The notes beneath the pieces were generated by a model. It saw only the letters and a program-made list of their open reading frames with translations, was not told the origin of the DNA and ran no database searches. A stretch of DNA of 64,000 nucleotides from Sinomonas sp. P10A9 (GTDB lineage Bacteria > Actinomycetota > Actinomycetes > Actinomycetales > Micrococcaceae). The DNA is taken from contig NZ_CP163302.1 in the NCBI RefSeq assembly GCF_041022165.1, positions 3,906,001 to 3,970,000 on the forward strand, in the 5' to 3' direction. Both the position numbers and the translations under genes were made by a program. How positions within the stretch are numbered: the stretch's first letter is position 1; every line of letters begins with the position of its first letter. This document shows positions 25,089 through 33,490 of this stretch, one piece after another.

Positions 25089-26468
25089 ATGTCTCAGAAC
25101 ACCACCGCACTGAAGCGGTCGCTCGGCCTCTGGGCGATCGTTGCCCTCGGCATGGGGTACATGACCCCGACCACGGTCTTCGACACGTTCGGCATCGTCT
25201 CCGGCGAGACCAACGGAGCGGTCCCGCTCGCCTACCTCGTGGCCCTCGTGGCCATGGTCTTCACCGCCGTCAGCTACGGCCGCATGACGAGGGTCTTCCC
25301 CTCGGCCGGCTCCGCCTACACGTACACGTCCGAGACGATCCACCCGAACGTGGGCTTCCTCGTCGGCTGGGCATCGCTGCTCGACTATCTCCTGCTGCCG
25401 CTCGTCAACGCCGTGATCGTCCGGATCTACATGGAGTCGTTCTTCCCGGACGTGCCGTCATGGATCTGGGTGGTGGGCTACGTCGTCGTCATCACGATCA
25501 TGAACCTGTGGAGCATGAACTCGACGTCGAAGATCAACGGAATCCTCGTCGTGTTCGAGGTGGTCCTGATCGGCGTGTTCATCGCCCTCGCGTGGAACGC
25601 CCTGGCCAACGGCCAGGGCACGGGCACCCCGTTCAGCTCGGTGCCGCTCTTCCACGACGGCGTGGATGCGGGCGCGGTCATCTCCGGCGCCACCGTGGTC
25701 TGCTTCTCCTTCATCGGCTTCGACGCCATCACGATGTACACCGAGGAGGCCAAGGACGCGAATACGGTGCCGAAGGCGATCGTGCTCGCGCTCCTCATCG
25801 GCGGAGCGATCTTCTTCGTCGCGGCGTGGTTCGGCCAGTCCGTCTTCCCGACCCTGGACGGCTTCGACAACACCGACGACACCCTGCCCGAGATGGCGCT
25901 GAAGGTGGGCGGTGACCTGTTCAAGATCCTGTTCACGTCCGCGGCGTTTGCCGCCACGGTAGCGTCGAGCCTCGCGTCCCACGCGTCGGTGTCCCGCATG
26001 CTCTACGTCATGGGCCGCAACGGCCGTGGGCCGGTCTCGCGCTTCTTCGCGTTCGTGCACCCGAAGTACCGCACGCCGGCCTACGCCGTACTGTTCGTCG
26101 GCGCCGTCTCGCTCCTCGCGATCCCGTTCACGCTCGAGTTCGTCTCGTCGATGATCAACTTCGGGGCCCTCATCGCGTTCACGTTCGTGAACCTCACGGT
26201 GATCATCCTGTTCGCGCTGCGCCGGAAGCAGATCCGGACGCCGCGCGAGATCTTCCTGAACATCGTGCTCCCGCTCATCGGGACCGTGCTCACCGGTGTC
26301 CTCTGGGCCAACCTCCAGATGGACGCGCTCATGTACGGAGTCGTCTGGCTCGCGGTGGGCATCGCGTCCCTCGTGGTGATCACCCGCGGATTCCGCCGCA
26401 GGGTGTCGGTGGAGATGACCGAGGAGGACATGGCCGGGATCGAGGAAGCAGTGGGCCCCCGCGTCTGA
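25089..26468 (+). CDS. APC-family amino acid/polyamine permease
   Basis: 459 residues, 12 hydrophobic segments. Start at 25089 (MSQNTTALKRSLGLWAIVALGMGYM, the usual APC first helix), with AAGGA about 12 nt upstream. Conserved APC features: PTTVFDTFGIVSGETNG, FPSAGSAYTYT, and CFSFIGFDAITMYTEEAKD. Related to the PuuP/putrescine importer and to amino-acid permeases. Its place downstream of aguBA suggests agmatine or putrescine import. Followed by a strong terminator. Confidence 0.85.
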   Translation: MSQNTTALKRSLGLWAIVALGMGYMTPTTVFDTFGIVSGETNGAVPLAYLVALVAMVFTAVSYGRMTRVFPSAGSAYTYTSETIHPNVGFLVGWASLLDYLLLPLVNAVIVRIYMESFFPDVPSWIWVVGYVVVITIMNLWSMNSTSKINGILVVFEVVLIGVFIALAWNALANGQGTGTPFSSVPLFHDGVDAGAVISGATVVCFSFIGFDAITMYTEEAKDANTVPKAIVLALLIGGAIFFVAAWFGQSVFPTLDGFDNTDDTLPEMALKVGGDLFKILFTSAAFAATVASSLASHASVSRMLYVMGRNGRGPVSRFFAFVHPKYRTPAYAVLFVGAVSLLAIPFTLEFVSSMINFGALIAFTFVNLTVIILFALRRKQIRTPREIFLNIVLPLIGTVLTGVLWANLQMDALMYGVVWLAVGIASLVVITRGFRRRVSVEMTEEDMAGIEEAVGPRV

Positions 26469-26507
26469 TTCACGCCGGCTGGGCGACGTCGAAACGAAGT
26501 GATGCAC

Positions 26508-26549
26508 GACGGCGGCGGGCCGGGTCTGGTGACCCGGCCCGGCGCCGTC
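26508..26549 (+). terminator. Terminator of the agmatine/permease operon
   Basis: 19-bp arms (26508-26526, 26531-26549) pair with one mismatch across a 4-nt loop. The left arm overlaps an 11-mer copy (26504-26514). Confidence 0.75.
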
Positions 26550-26581
26550 CTCCGTCACCGGTGCTGGGTAGGGTGGGCCCC

Positions 26582-27682
26582 ATGACTGAAACGCTGCCGT
26601 TCCGCTACCTCTTCGGGCCCGGGCCGGGCAATGCGTACCCCGAGGTGATGTCCGCTCTCTCGTACCCCGTGATCGGGCACCTCGACCGCGCGTTCATCGA
26701 CCGGTTGGACCGCGTCTCGGCGGGCCTCCGGCACGTGTGGGGGACGGCGAACGCGCGCACATGGCCCCTCTCGGCGACAGGATCGGGCGGCATGGAGGCC
26801 GCCTTCGTGAACTTCGTGGAGCCCGGCGATCCGGTCGTGGTCGCGGTCAACGGGCTGTTCGGCGAGCGGATGGCGGAGGTCGCGCGCAGGAGTGGGGCCG
26901 ACGTCGTGCGCGTGGACCACGAGTACGGGCAGCCGGTCGACGTCGAGCGAGTCCTGGCAGCCCACCCGAGTCCCAAGGTCATCGCGGCCGTGCACGCCGA
27001 GACGTCAACCGGGGTTCGCTCCGACATCGCGGCGCTTGGTGCGGGCAAGGGCGACGCGCTGCTGCTCGTCGACGCCGTGACCTCGATCGGCGGGCTCGAG
27101 CTGCGTGCAGACGACTGGGGCATCGACATCGGCTACGCGGGCACACAGAAGTGCCTCGGCGTACCGCCCGGGCTCTCGCCGTTCACCGTCTCGGAGCGGG
27201 CGTTCGAGCGGCGTGTTCAGGACCCGCGGTCCTGGTACTTCGATATCGGGCTGCTCGGCGGGTACGTCGGCGCCGCCGAGGGGCACACCCGCACGTACCA
27301 CCACACCGCGCCCGTGACGATGGTCGCCGGCCTCGAAGCCGGGCTCGACCGGATCCTCGCCGAGGGGCTCGAGAAGGTATGGGCGCGGCACGAAGCCGCC
27401 GGGGCTGCGCTGCGGGCCGGGCTCGAGGCGATGGGCCTCGAGCTCTTCGCCGCCGAGGGTCACCGCCTGCCGTCCCTCACCACGGTTCGCGTGCCCGAGG
27501 GCGTCTCCTCCGCCCGCGTCCGCGCCCATCTGCTCGATCGGTACACGCTGGAGATCGGCGCGGGCGTCGGGAAGTACGCGGAGACCGTATGGCGGATCGG
27601 GCTCATGGGCCCCAACGCATCGCCCGCGTCGGTGACGCTCGTGCTCGGGGCGGTGGGCGAGGCGCTCGCAGCGACGCGGTAG
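26582..27682 (+). CDS. Class V aminotransferase, alanine/serine-glyoxylate type
   Basis: 366 residues. PLP fold type I class V with TGSGGMEAAF, the strand ending in VDAVTSIGG and the Schiff-base Lys190 in GYAGTQKCLGVPPGL. The start FGPGPGNAYPEVMSAL and the C-terminal VWRIGLMG are those of alanine-glyoxylate / serine-glyoxylate aminotransferases; ureidoglycine-glyoxylate aminotransferase (PucG) is a close alternative. It follows the permease but sits behind a terminator, so it is probably transcribed separately. A GNAT gene begins 4 nt after its stop. Confidence 0.82.
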   Translation: MTETLPFRYLFGPGPGNAYPEVMSALSYPVIGHLDRAFIDRLDRVSAGLRHVWGTANARTWPLSATGSGGMEAAFVNFVEPGDPVVVAVNGLFGERMAEVARRSGADVVRVDHEYGQPVDVERVLAAHPSPKVIAAVHAETSTGVRSDIAALGAGKGDALLLVDAVTSIGGLELRADDWGIDIGYAGTQKCLGVPPGLSPFTVSERAFERRVQDPRSWYFDIGLLGGYVGAAEGHTRTYHHTAPVTMVAGLEAGLDRILAEGLEKVWARHEAAGAALRAGLEAMGLELFAAEGHRLPSLTTVRVPEGVSSARVRAHLLDRYTLEIGAGVGKYAETVWRIGLMGPNASPASVTLVLGAVGEALAATR

Positions 27683-27686
27683 CCGG

Positions 27687-28217
27687 GTGCCGGGCACTCG
27701 CCTCACGAGCACGGGGGACGCCGAGGGCTGGCTCGTTCGGCCGGCCGCACCCCGGGACCTCCCGGCGATCAACGCCGTCTCGCGCGCGGCCGGGCGGCCC
27801 GAGTGGGATCCCACGGCCGTCGCGCCGGCGTCGGACCGCTGCGCCGTCGTCGCCCTCGCCACCGGCGTCCTGGTAGGCGCCGCCAAGACCCACCGCTATC
27901 CGCTCGCCGACGGCGACGCGCCCGCCGGGCACTACCTGGGCGGCATCGTGGTGCATCCGGACGCCCGACGCCGCGGCGCGGGGCGGGCCCTCACGGCCGC
28001 GCGCCTCGCGTGGATCTGGGAGCTCGCGGACGTGGCGTACTACATCGCCAACGCGCGCAATGCAGCGTCGATCGCACTGCACGCGGGGTTCGGGTTCTCC
28101 CCGATCGCCGCGGGGCCACAGTTCCATGGCGTGACGTTCGACGGCGGTCGCGGGCTCGTGCTCGCCGCCCGCCGAACGGATTCGGCGCGGCAGAGGGGCA
28201 GCGCACTTGAGACGTGA
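27687..28217 (+). CDS. GNAT-family N-acetyltransferase
   Basis: 176 residues from a GTG 4 nt after the aminotransferase stop. The acetyl-CoA motif is GGIVVHPDARRRGAGRALTAARLAW, followed by YYIANARNAASIALHAGFGF. Substrate unknown. The last three residues and the TGA stop lie in the first unit of the 21-bp GTGACCCC repeat array, so the present C-terminus was shaped by the repeat. Confidence 0.82.
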   Translation: MPGTRLTSTGDAEGWLVRPAAPRDLPAINAVSRAAGRPEWDPTAVAPASDRCAVVALATGVLVGAAKTHRYPLADGDAPAGHYLGGIVVHPDARRRGAGRALTAARLAWIWELADVAYYIANARNAASIALHAGFGFSPIAAGPQFHGVTFDGGRGLVLAARRTDSARQRGSALET

Positions 28218-28291
28218 CCCCGCAACCCTGAGACGTGACCCCGCGCACTTGAGACGTGACCCCGCAATCCCGAGACGTGACCCCGCAACCT
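28206..28291. repeat. Four-unit 21-bp GTGACCCC array
   Basis: GAGACGTGACCCCGC recurs at 28209, 28230, 28251 and 28272, exactly 21 bp apart, with variable 5-6 bp between. It starts inside the GNAT gene's last codons and fills the gap to the convergent ribA gene. Confidence 0.9.
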
Positions 28292-28322
28292 TGTTGGGGG
28301 CGGGAGGCGGTGGCGCCCGCCC

Positions 28323-28970
28323 TCAGGCCGAGGCTTGGTCCAGGTCCAGGGTGTGGAGGGTGTGATCGCGCTTGGTCGCGAGGTAGAAGGCGTTCGCCGC
28401 CGAGAGGTGCACGCCCGTCGGGACGCGCTCGGCAACCTCGATCCCGAGCGACTCGAGCTGGGCGGCCTTGTCCGGGTTGTTGCTCAGGAGCCGGATCCGC
28501 GTGGCGCCCACGACCCGGAGCATCTGTGCGGCGGCACGGTAGTCCCGCTCGTCCTCGCCGCGACCTAGAGCGCGGTTCGCGGCGTAGGTGTCGAGACCCT
28601 GATCCTGGAGCGCATAGGCGTCGAGTTTGGCGTACAGCCCGATCCCCCGGCCCTCCTGGCGCAGGTACAGCAGGAACCCGCCCGCCCCGGAGATGCGCTC
28701 GGCCGCCTCGCGCAGCTGGGGCCCGCAGTCGCAGCGCTGGGAACCCAGCACGTCACCCGTGAGGCACTCGCTGTGCGGACGCACGAGGGGCGGCTCACCG
28801 CCGTCGGCCGCCCGGGCCAGCGCGCCCTCCCAGTCGCCGAGCCCGAGCAGGAGGTGCTCCCTGTAGTCGGCGAGGTGGCGGAACGTGAAGACGTCCGCCG
28901 TGGTGGCGAACCCGTCGCCGAAGCGAAGGGGAACCCGCACGCGAGTGCGCACCTCTGGTCTTGATGGCAT
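28323..28970 (-). CDS. ribA: GTP cyclohydrolase II
   Basis: 215 residues. The zinc site is Cys69, Cys80 and Cys82 (HSECLTGDVLGSQRCDCG); LYLRQEGRGIGLYAKL is the GTP/catalytic segment and LLSNNPDKAAQLESLGIEV the C-terminal signature. It opens GTP to 2,5-diamino-6-ribosylamino-pyrimidinone phosphate, the first step of riboflavin synthesis. It is a stand-alone RibA without the RibB domain, apart from any rib operon. It is divergent from a flavoprotein over 79 bp containing a 21-bp palindrome, so FAD supply may be co-controlled with that enzyme. Confidence 0.93.
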   Translation of the reverse strand: MPSRPEVRTRVRVPLRFGDGFATTADVFTFRHLADYREHLLLGLGDWEGALARAADGGEPPLVRPHSECLTGDVLGSQRCDCGPQLREAAERISGAGGFLLYLRQEGRGIGLYAKLDAYALQDQGLDTYAANRALGRGEDERDYRAAAQMLRVVGATRIRLLSNNPDKAAQLESLGIEVAERVPTGVHLSAANAFYLATKRDHTLHTLDLDQASA

Positions 28971-29001
28971 GGCGCCCTTCTCTCCGACGATCCCGCGCTC
29001 T

Positions 29002-29022
29002 AAAATAGACTAATTCGATTTT
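29002..29022. promoter_or_regulatory. Palindromic operator between ribA and the FAD-Rieske gene
   Basis: A 21-bp imperfect palindrome: outer arms AAAAT / ATTTT are perfect and 16 of 20 positions are symmetric overall. It is the most AT-rich stretch nearby and lies in the shared promoter region. The form suggests a MarR-, Fur- or similar dimeric regulator. Confidence 0.5.
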
Positions 29023-29049
29023 ACACAGAACGGCCATCAGGAGGCAGTC

Positions 29050-30570
29050 GTGACCGAATCTGCGCAATCCAAGGCCATGTCCCTGTGGGTTGCAACCGCG
29101 GAGGGCACCCAGTATTCCCGCCTCGAGAAAGACCTCGAGGTCGATGTCGCAGTGATCGGCGGCGGGATCGCCGGGCTCACGGCAGCCTACGAGCTCAGGC
29201 GCCGTGGCCTCACTGTCGCGGTTCTCGAGGGGTCCCGGATCGGCACCGGCGTCACAGGGAGCACAACCGGCAAGGTCACCTCGCTCCACCGCCTCGCCTA
29301 CACCCAGCTGGCCGCGGACCACGGCATGGAGGCCGCGCGCGCCTATGGACAGGCCAACGAGGCCGCCCTCGCCTACATCGCGGCGACCGTCCAGGCCGCG
29401 GGCCTCGAGTGCGGCTTCCGGCGAGTCTCGAACTACACCTACGCCGAGGCCGGCGGCGAGCAGCTTGAGGCCGTCCGCGCAGAGGCCGAGCTCGCCGCGC
29501 GGCTCGGCCTCCCGGCTTCGTTCATCACGGACGTCCCGCTCCCCTTCGCCGCCCAGGGCGCCGTCCGCTTCGAGGACCAGGCCCAGTTCCACGCGATGAA
29601 GTACCTCCACGGGCTCGCCCGGGCAGTCGACGGCGGCGGCAGCGTCGTCGTCGAACGCACAGCTGTGCGCGCGGTCCGCGACGGCACCCCGGCCGTGGCC
29701 GTGACCGACCACGGCACGGTCCGGGCGCGGGAGATCGTCGTTGCGACGAACGTCCCGATGGGCGACGGCGGCCGGTACAGCGGGCGCCTCACGATCCACC
29801 GCTCGTACATCGTCGCGAGCCCTGCCGACGGACTGCCGGCCGACGCGACGTTCATCAGCGCCGACGAGCCCATGCGCTCGATCCTCACCACCCGCGAGGA
29901 CGGGACGGACTATGTCCTCGTGGGCGGCGAGGGCCACCCCGCGGCGGAAGGAGACACCGGCGGAGGCTCTGCTGCGCGCCTCGAGCGGCTCGCCGAGTTC
30001 TCCCGCGAGCGCCTCGGCGGCGGCGAGCCAGCCTACCGCTGGTCCACCCAAGACACCCTCCCGGCGGACGGCCTCCCGTTCGCGGGCCCGCTGACTCCCG
30101 ACTCGCGCCACCTGCACGTCATCACGGGCCTGCGCAAATGGGGTCTCACCAACGGCACGGCATCCGCCCTCGTCGTCGCCGACGCGATCACGGGCGCCGC
30201 GAGCGCCTGGGCCGGCCTCTTCGACAGTACGCGGGAGCTCGGCCCGGCGTCCGCGCAGGGACGCGAACGAGCGGAGGCCGAGGCTCCCCTCCCGCCGTGG
30301 CGGGGCCTCCCGCGGCTCGCCCCCGGGGAGGGCGCCGTGTTCGACGTCGGAGGAAAGGCAACAGCGGTCTACGCGGACGCCGCCGGGGTCGTGCATGCCC
30401 TCTCGGCCCGCTGCACCCACCTGCGCTGCGTCGTCGAGTTCGCCCATGGCGCCGACGGCGCCGAGCCGACGTGGGACTGCCCGTGCCACGGCTCGCGGTT
30501 CGCCCTCGACGGCACGGTCATTCAGGGCCCGGCCGAGAAGGACCTGGCCCATCGCGACATGCCGGACTGA
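29050..30570 (+). CDS. DAO-type FAD oxidoreductase fused to a Rieske [2Fe-2S] domain
   Basis: 506 residues from a GTG with AGGAGG 6 nt upstream. Residues 30-400 are a glycine-oxidase/DadA-like flavoprotein (VIGGGIAGLTAAYELRRRG at 35-53, GVTGSTTGKVTSLH). Residues ~415-506 are a Rieske domain with Cys455-Thr-His457 and Cys477-x2-His480 (CPCHGSRF). This domain pairing is a known but functionally vague family; electron passage between FAD and the cluster is expected. Divergent from ribA across a palindrome. Substrate unknown; a secondary amine is plausible by family. Confidence 0.85.
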   Translation: MTESAQSKAMSLWVATAEGTQYSRLEKDLEVDVAVIGGGIAGLTAAYELRRRGLTVAVLEGSRIGTGVTGSTTGKVTSLHRLAYTQLAADHGMEAARAYGQANEAALAYIAATVQAAGLECGFRRVSNYTYAEAGGEQLEAVRAEAELAARLGLPASFITDVPLPFAAQGAVRFEDQAQFHAMKYLHGLARAVDGGGSVVVERTAVRAVRDGTPAVAVTDHGTVRAREIVVATNVPMGDGGRYSGRLTIHRSYIVASPADGLPADATFISADEPMRSILTTREDGTDYVLVGGEGHPAAEGDTGGGSAARLERLAEFSRERLGGGEPAYRWSTQDTLPADGLPFAGPLTPDSRHLHVITGLRKWGLTNGTASALVVADAITGAASAWAGLFDSTRELGPASAQGRERAEAEAPLPPWRGLPRLAPGEGAVFDVGGKATAVYADAAGVVHALSARCTHLRCVVEFAHGADGAEPTWDCPCHGSRFALDGTVIQGPAEKDLAHRDMPD

Positions 30571-30596
30571 CCCGGGTCCCTGATCGGGCCGGGGAC

Positions 30597-30646
30597 GCGC
30601 ACGACGGCGAGGGGGCAGCGCGCGCCGCCAACTCGCCGTCGTGCGC
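30597..30646. terminator. Terminator built from two inverted 11-mer copies
   Basis: Arms GCGCACGACGGCGA (30597-30610) and TCGCCGTCGTGCGC (30633-30646) are a perfect 14-bp inverted repeat, 22-nt loop, between convergent genes. Each arm is one copy of the window-wide 11-mer. Confidence 0.7.
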
Positions 30647-30655
30647 GGGGCCGGC

Positions 30656-31672
30656 TCAGACCCGCTTGAGGAACGACTCGACCTTGGAGGGGTCCCGCTC
30701 GACGACGTCGCCCGACTCGGGGTGGACCAGCGCCTCGTCGACCCGTGCGAGGAGTGCCGGCTCGAGGACCACGCCGGAGGCCGTCGCGTTGTCGCGCAGC
30801 TGGTCCGGCTTCGACGCGCCCACGATCGCGGCCGAGACGTTCCTGTTCTGCAGGACCCACGCCACCGCGAACGCCGCCATCGACAGGCCCGCCTCCTGCG
30901 CGAGTGGTCGCAGCATCTGGACCCGCTCGAGCACGGCCGGCTGCAGGTAGCGGTGGTCGGCCTTGACCGTTCCCTCGGCGGTCGAGAAGCGGGACTCGGC
31001 CGGCGCTGCCTCGGCCCCGGGCAGGTACTTGCCCGTCAGGACTCCCTGCGCGATGGGCGACCACACGATCTGGCCGAGGCCGAGCTCCTCGGACAGCGGG
31101 ACGATCTCGGGCTCGATGACCCGCCAGAGCATGTTGTACTGCGGCTGGTTCGACACGAGCTGGATCCCGAGCTCCTTGGCGAGGGCGGCGGCTGCGCGGA
31201 TCTCGTCGGCGGTCCACTCGGAGACGCCGATGTAGTGGGCCTTGCCGGCGTGCACGATGTCCGCGAACGCGCCCATGGTCTCCTCGAGCGGCGTCTCGTA
31301 GTCGTAGCGGTGGGCCTGGTAGAGGTCCACGTAGTCTGTGCGGAGGCGGCGGAGAGAGCCGTTGATGGACTCCATGATGTGCTTGCGGGACAGTCCGCGG
31401 TCGTTCCTGCCCTCGCCCGTCGGGAAGTAGACCTTCGTGAAGATCTCGAGCCCCTCGCGGCGGACGCCGGTCAGCGCCTCCCCGAGGGCGGTCTCGGCGC
31501 GGGTGCCGGCGTAGGCGTCGGCGGTGTCGAACGTCGTGATCCCGAGGTCGAGGGCCGTGCGGACGCACTCGGTGGCCGTCTCCTGGTCGATCTGGTCACC
31601 GTGCGTGACCCAGTTGCCGTAGGCGATCTCGGACACGTACATGCCGCTGGTACCGAGGCGACGGTATTCCAT
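30656..31672 (-). CDS. Aldo/keto reductase, Kv-beta / YghZ-like
   Basis: 338 residues. AKR features: FDTADAYAGTRAETALGEAL (catalytic Asp/Tyr), FTKVYFPT with Lys, YQAHRYD with His, and the NADPH-phosphate region IVGASKPDQLRDN. The MEYRRLGTSGMYVSEIAYG opening and the long GEGRNDRGLSRKHIMESINGSLRRL segment are typical of the voltage-gated K+ channel beta-subunit-like AKR branch. It reduces aldehydes or ketones with NADPH; the physiological substrate is not known. Monocistronic. Confidence 0.88.
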   Translation of the reverse strand: MEYRRLGTSGMYVSEIAYGNWVTHGDQIDQETATECVRTALDLGITTFDTADAYAGTRAETALGEALTGVRREGLEIFTKVYFPTGEGRNDRGLSRKHIMESINGSLRRLRTDYVDLYQAHRYDYETPLEETMGAFADIVHAGKAHYIGVSEWTADEIRAAAALAKELGIQLVSNQPQYNMLWRVIEPEIVPLSEELGLGQIVWSPIAQGVLTGKYLPGAEAAPAESRFSTAEGTVKADHRYLQPAVLERVQMLRPLAQEAGLSMAAFAVAWVLQNRNVSAAIVGASKPDQLRDNATASGVVLEPALLARVDEALVHPESGDVVERDPSKVESFLKRV

Positions 31673-31801
31673 GGTGTTCCTTCCGCAGATGGGCTCGCGC
31701 AGTGAGCGTAGCCAGATGTCGCGCAGAAATCACGTGCCGGTCACGGAAAGGAAACACGCGCTCACTACCGTTTTTCCATAACGTCAGAGCAAGGAGGCGG
31801 C

Positions 31802-32722
31802 ATGCAGACACATCCCAAGCTGATGATCCGTCGGGCCCCGTGGTCCAACCCCGTGGGGCGCGACCTCCGCGCAGCCCAGCAGGCCGAGCTGGACGCCCGC
31901 TACGGCGACACCGCCCACGAGCCCGGCAGCGCGCCGTCGGCCGCGGACCTCGCAATCTTCCTCATCGCGTACGAGCGATCCACCGGCCAGCCCCTCGGCT
32001 GCGGCGGCCTGCGCTGGGTGGCGCCCACGACGGCGGAGGTCAAGCGGGTCTACGTTCTCCCCTACGCACGGGGTGCGGGGATCGCGAGCTCCATCCTCAC
32101 GGCCCTCGAGGCGGAGGCCCACACCTCCGGGATCACCCTCGTTCTTGCCGAGGCCGGCTCCGCGCAGCCCGACGGGAAGATGTTCTACGAGTCCGCCGGC
32201 TACCGGCGCATCCCCAACTTCGGGCCCTACCAGGAACTCGACGAGTCCCTCTGCTACGGCAAGCCGGTCATGAACCCCGTCCGCGTGCACGCGGTCGCCC
32301 GCCGAGGCGACCGTCACCACTCGAGCTGCTCCTCCCGCGAGCGCCAGCGGATCCAGCGCCGCCACGCGTCCGGGGCGAGGACCACGCCGACGCCCACGAC
32401 GGCTCCGATCGCGGTGTCGATGAACCGGTCGTGCAGGAGGTCCAGGGGGTTGACGTGTGCCACGAGGAGCGTGGACATGAGCGCGAGAGGCGTCACGCAG
32501 ACCTGCGCGAGGAAGTACTGCCGCGCGATGAGCATCTCGGCCCCGAACTGGCACGCGGCGATGAATACGACCATGAGCCACGCCTCAGGCCGGATCGCCA
32601 CGATCGCGGCGAGGACCACGAGGCCGACGACGGTGCCCAGCACACGCTGCAGGCCGCGGTTCACACGGTGGCGGGTCGTGTGGCCCACGAGCGGCACGAC
32701 CGCCGCGACCATAGCCCAGTAG
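31802..32722 (+). CDS. GNAT acetyltransferase with run-on C-terminus
   Basis: As read, 306 residues. Residues 1-160 are a complete GNAT domain (VYVLPYARGAGIASSILTALEAEA, FYESAGYRRIPNFGPYQELDESLCYGKP). After about residue 165 the reading frame has no stop and continues 409 bp antisense through the 3' end of the FUSC gene, giving a Arg/Thr/Ser-rich tail of shadow-like composition. Related proteins end near residue 165, so the natural stop appears to have been lost. The GNAT domain is confidently real; the tail is probably non-functional or not made. GGAGG lies 6 nt before the ATG. Confidence 0.7.
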   Translation: MQTHPKLMIRRAPWSNPVGRDLRAAQQAELDARYGDTAHEPGSAPSAADLAIFLIAYERSTGQPLGCGGLRWVAPTTAEVKRVYVLPYARGAGIASSILTALEAEAHTSGITLVLAEAGSAQPDGKMFYESAGYRRIPNFGPYQELDESLCYGKPVMNPVRVHAVARRGDRHHSSCSSRERQRIQRRHASGARTTPTPTTAPIAVSMNRSCRRSRGLTCATRSVDMSARGVTQTCARKYCRAMSISAPNWHAAMNTTMSHASGRIATIAARTTRPTTVPSTRCRPRFTRWRVVWPTSGTTAATIAQ

Positions 32723-33483
32723 TTGTGCCCGAAGCCGAGGGCCTGTCCCACGATGGTCGCAATCGTCCCGGCGAGCGCGGCGGCAATGAGGTAGCCGAGC
32801 GACTCGAGCCACAGGGCCCGCCTCTCCGCGGCGCCGAGGCGCACCAGCCATGCAGCCCGGAGGCCAGCCCACGTCAGCGTGCTACGGTACCTCGGCACGA
32901 TGCGGGACGCGATCCCGATGAGCAGGCTCAGGGCCACGGTCCCGGTGGCAGCGAGCATGGCCTCCCCGAGCGGCGGCTGGTGCGGGATCGAGGCGATGGC
33001 GGCGAACGCGAAGATGTGGAACAGCGAGCCGGCTGGCCGCAGCCGCCAGTACCCCACGATGATCGTGCAGCCCCACGCGACGAGCGTGGTCCCGATGACG
33101 ATCCCCCACGGGTTCATCGCCCCACCGGGACTCAGTCGCGCCGAGATAGTGGCAGCGAGGATGACGGCGAGCATGAGCACGCCCGCACGGGACTGCGCGA
33201 CGAGACGGACACGGTGTGGCTCGTTGCGGGCGTAGATGCCCGTGAACGCGCCGAAGCTCGCGAAGATCGCAAGGTCCAGCCGCCCGAGCACCACGAGCGT
33301 GATGAGCGGGATGAACACGCCCGCGGCGGCCCGGATCCCCACGTGGTGGTCGTTCTTCATCGGGCCGATGCTGAAGAGGAGGGTGTGCAGGAATCCCCGG
33401 CCGCGGGACACGGCAGCGGCGACTGGCCCGCCCGCGTGCGCGGCGCCGTCGTGCGTCGGGCTGCTCGGGGTGGGAGCGGTCAT
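32314..33483 (-). CDS. FUSC-family membrane protein (aromatic-acid-exporter-like)
   Basis: 389 residues starting at MTAPTPSSPTHDGAAHAGG. About ten hydrophobic segments in two halves, with the FUSC signature region GHNYWAMVAAVVPLVGHTTRHRVNRGLQRVLGTVVG. Family members such as AaeB export aromatic carboxylic acids. The N-terminal 30 residues are a variable linker containing THDGA, encoded by the 11-mer copy at 33444-33454. Its 3' end is overlapped by the GNAT read-through. Downstream of rlmN, 7 nt apart, so possibly co-transcribed. Confidence 0.8.
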   Translation of the reverse strand: MTAPTPSSPTHDGAAHAGGPVAAAVSRGRGFLHTLLFSIGPMKNDHHVGIRAAAGVFIPLITLVVLGRLDLAIFASFGAFTGIYARNEPHRVRLVAQSRAGVLMLAVILAATISARLSPGGAMNPWGIVIGTTLVAWGCTIIVGYWRLRPAGSLFHIFAFAAIASIPHQPPLGEAMLAATGTVALSLLIGIASRIVPRYRSTLTWAGLRAAWLVRLGAAERRALWLESLGYLIAAALAGTIATIVGQALGFGHNYWAMVAAVVPLVGHTTRHRVNRGLQRVLGTVVGLVVLAAIVAIRPEAWLMVVFIAACQFGAEMLIARQYFLAQVCVTPLALMSTLLVAHVNPLDLLHDRFIDTAIGAVVGVGVVLAPDAWRRWIRWRSREEQLEW

Positions 33484-33490
33484 TCGGCCC

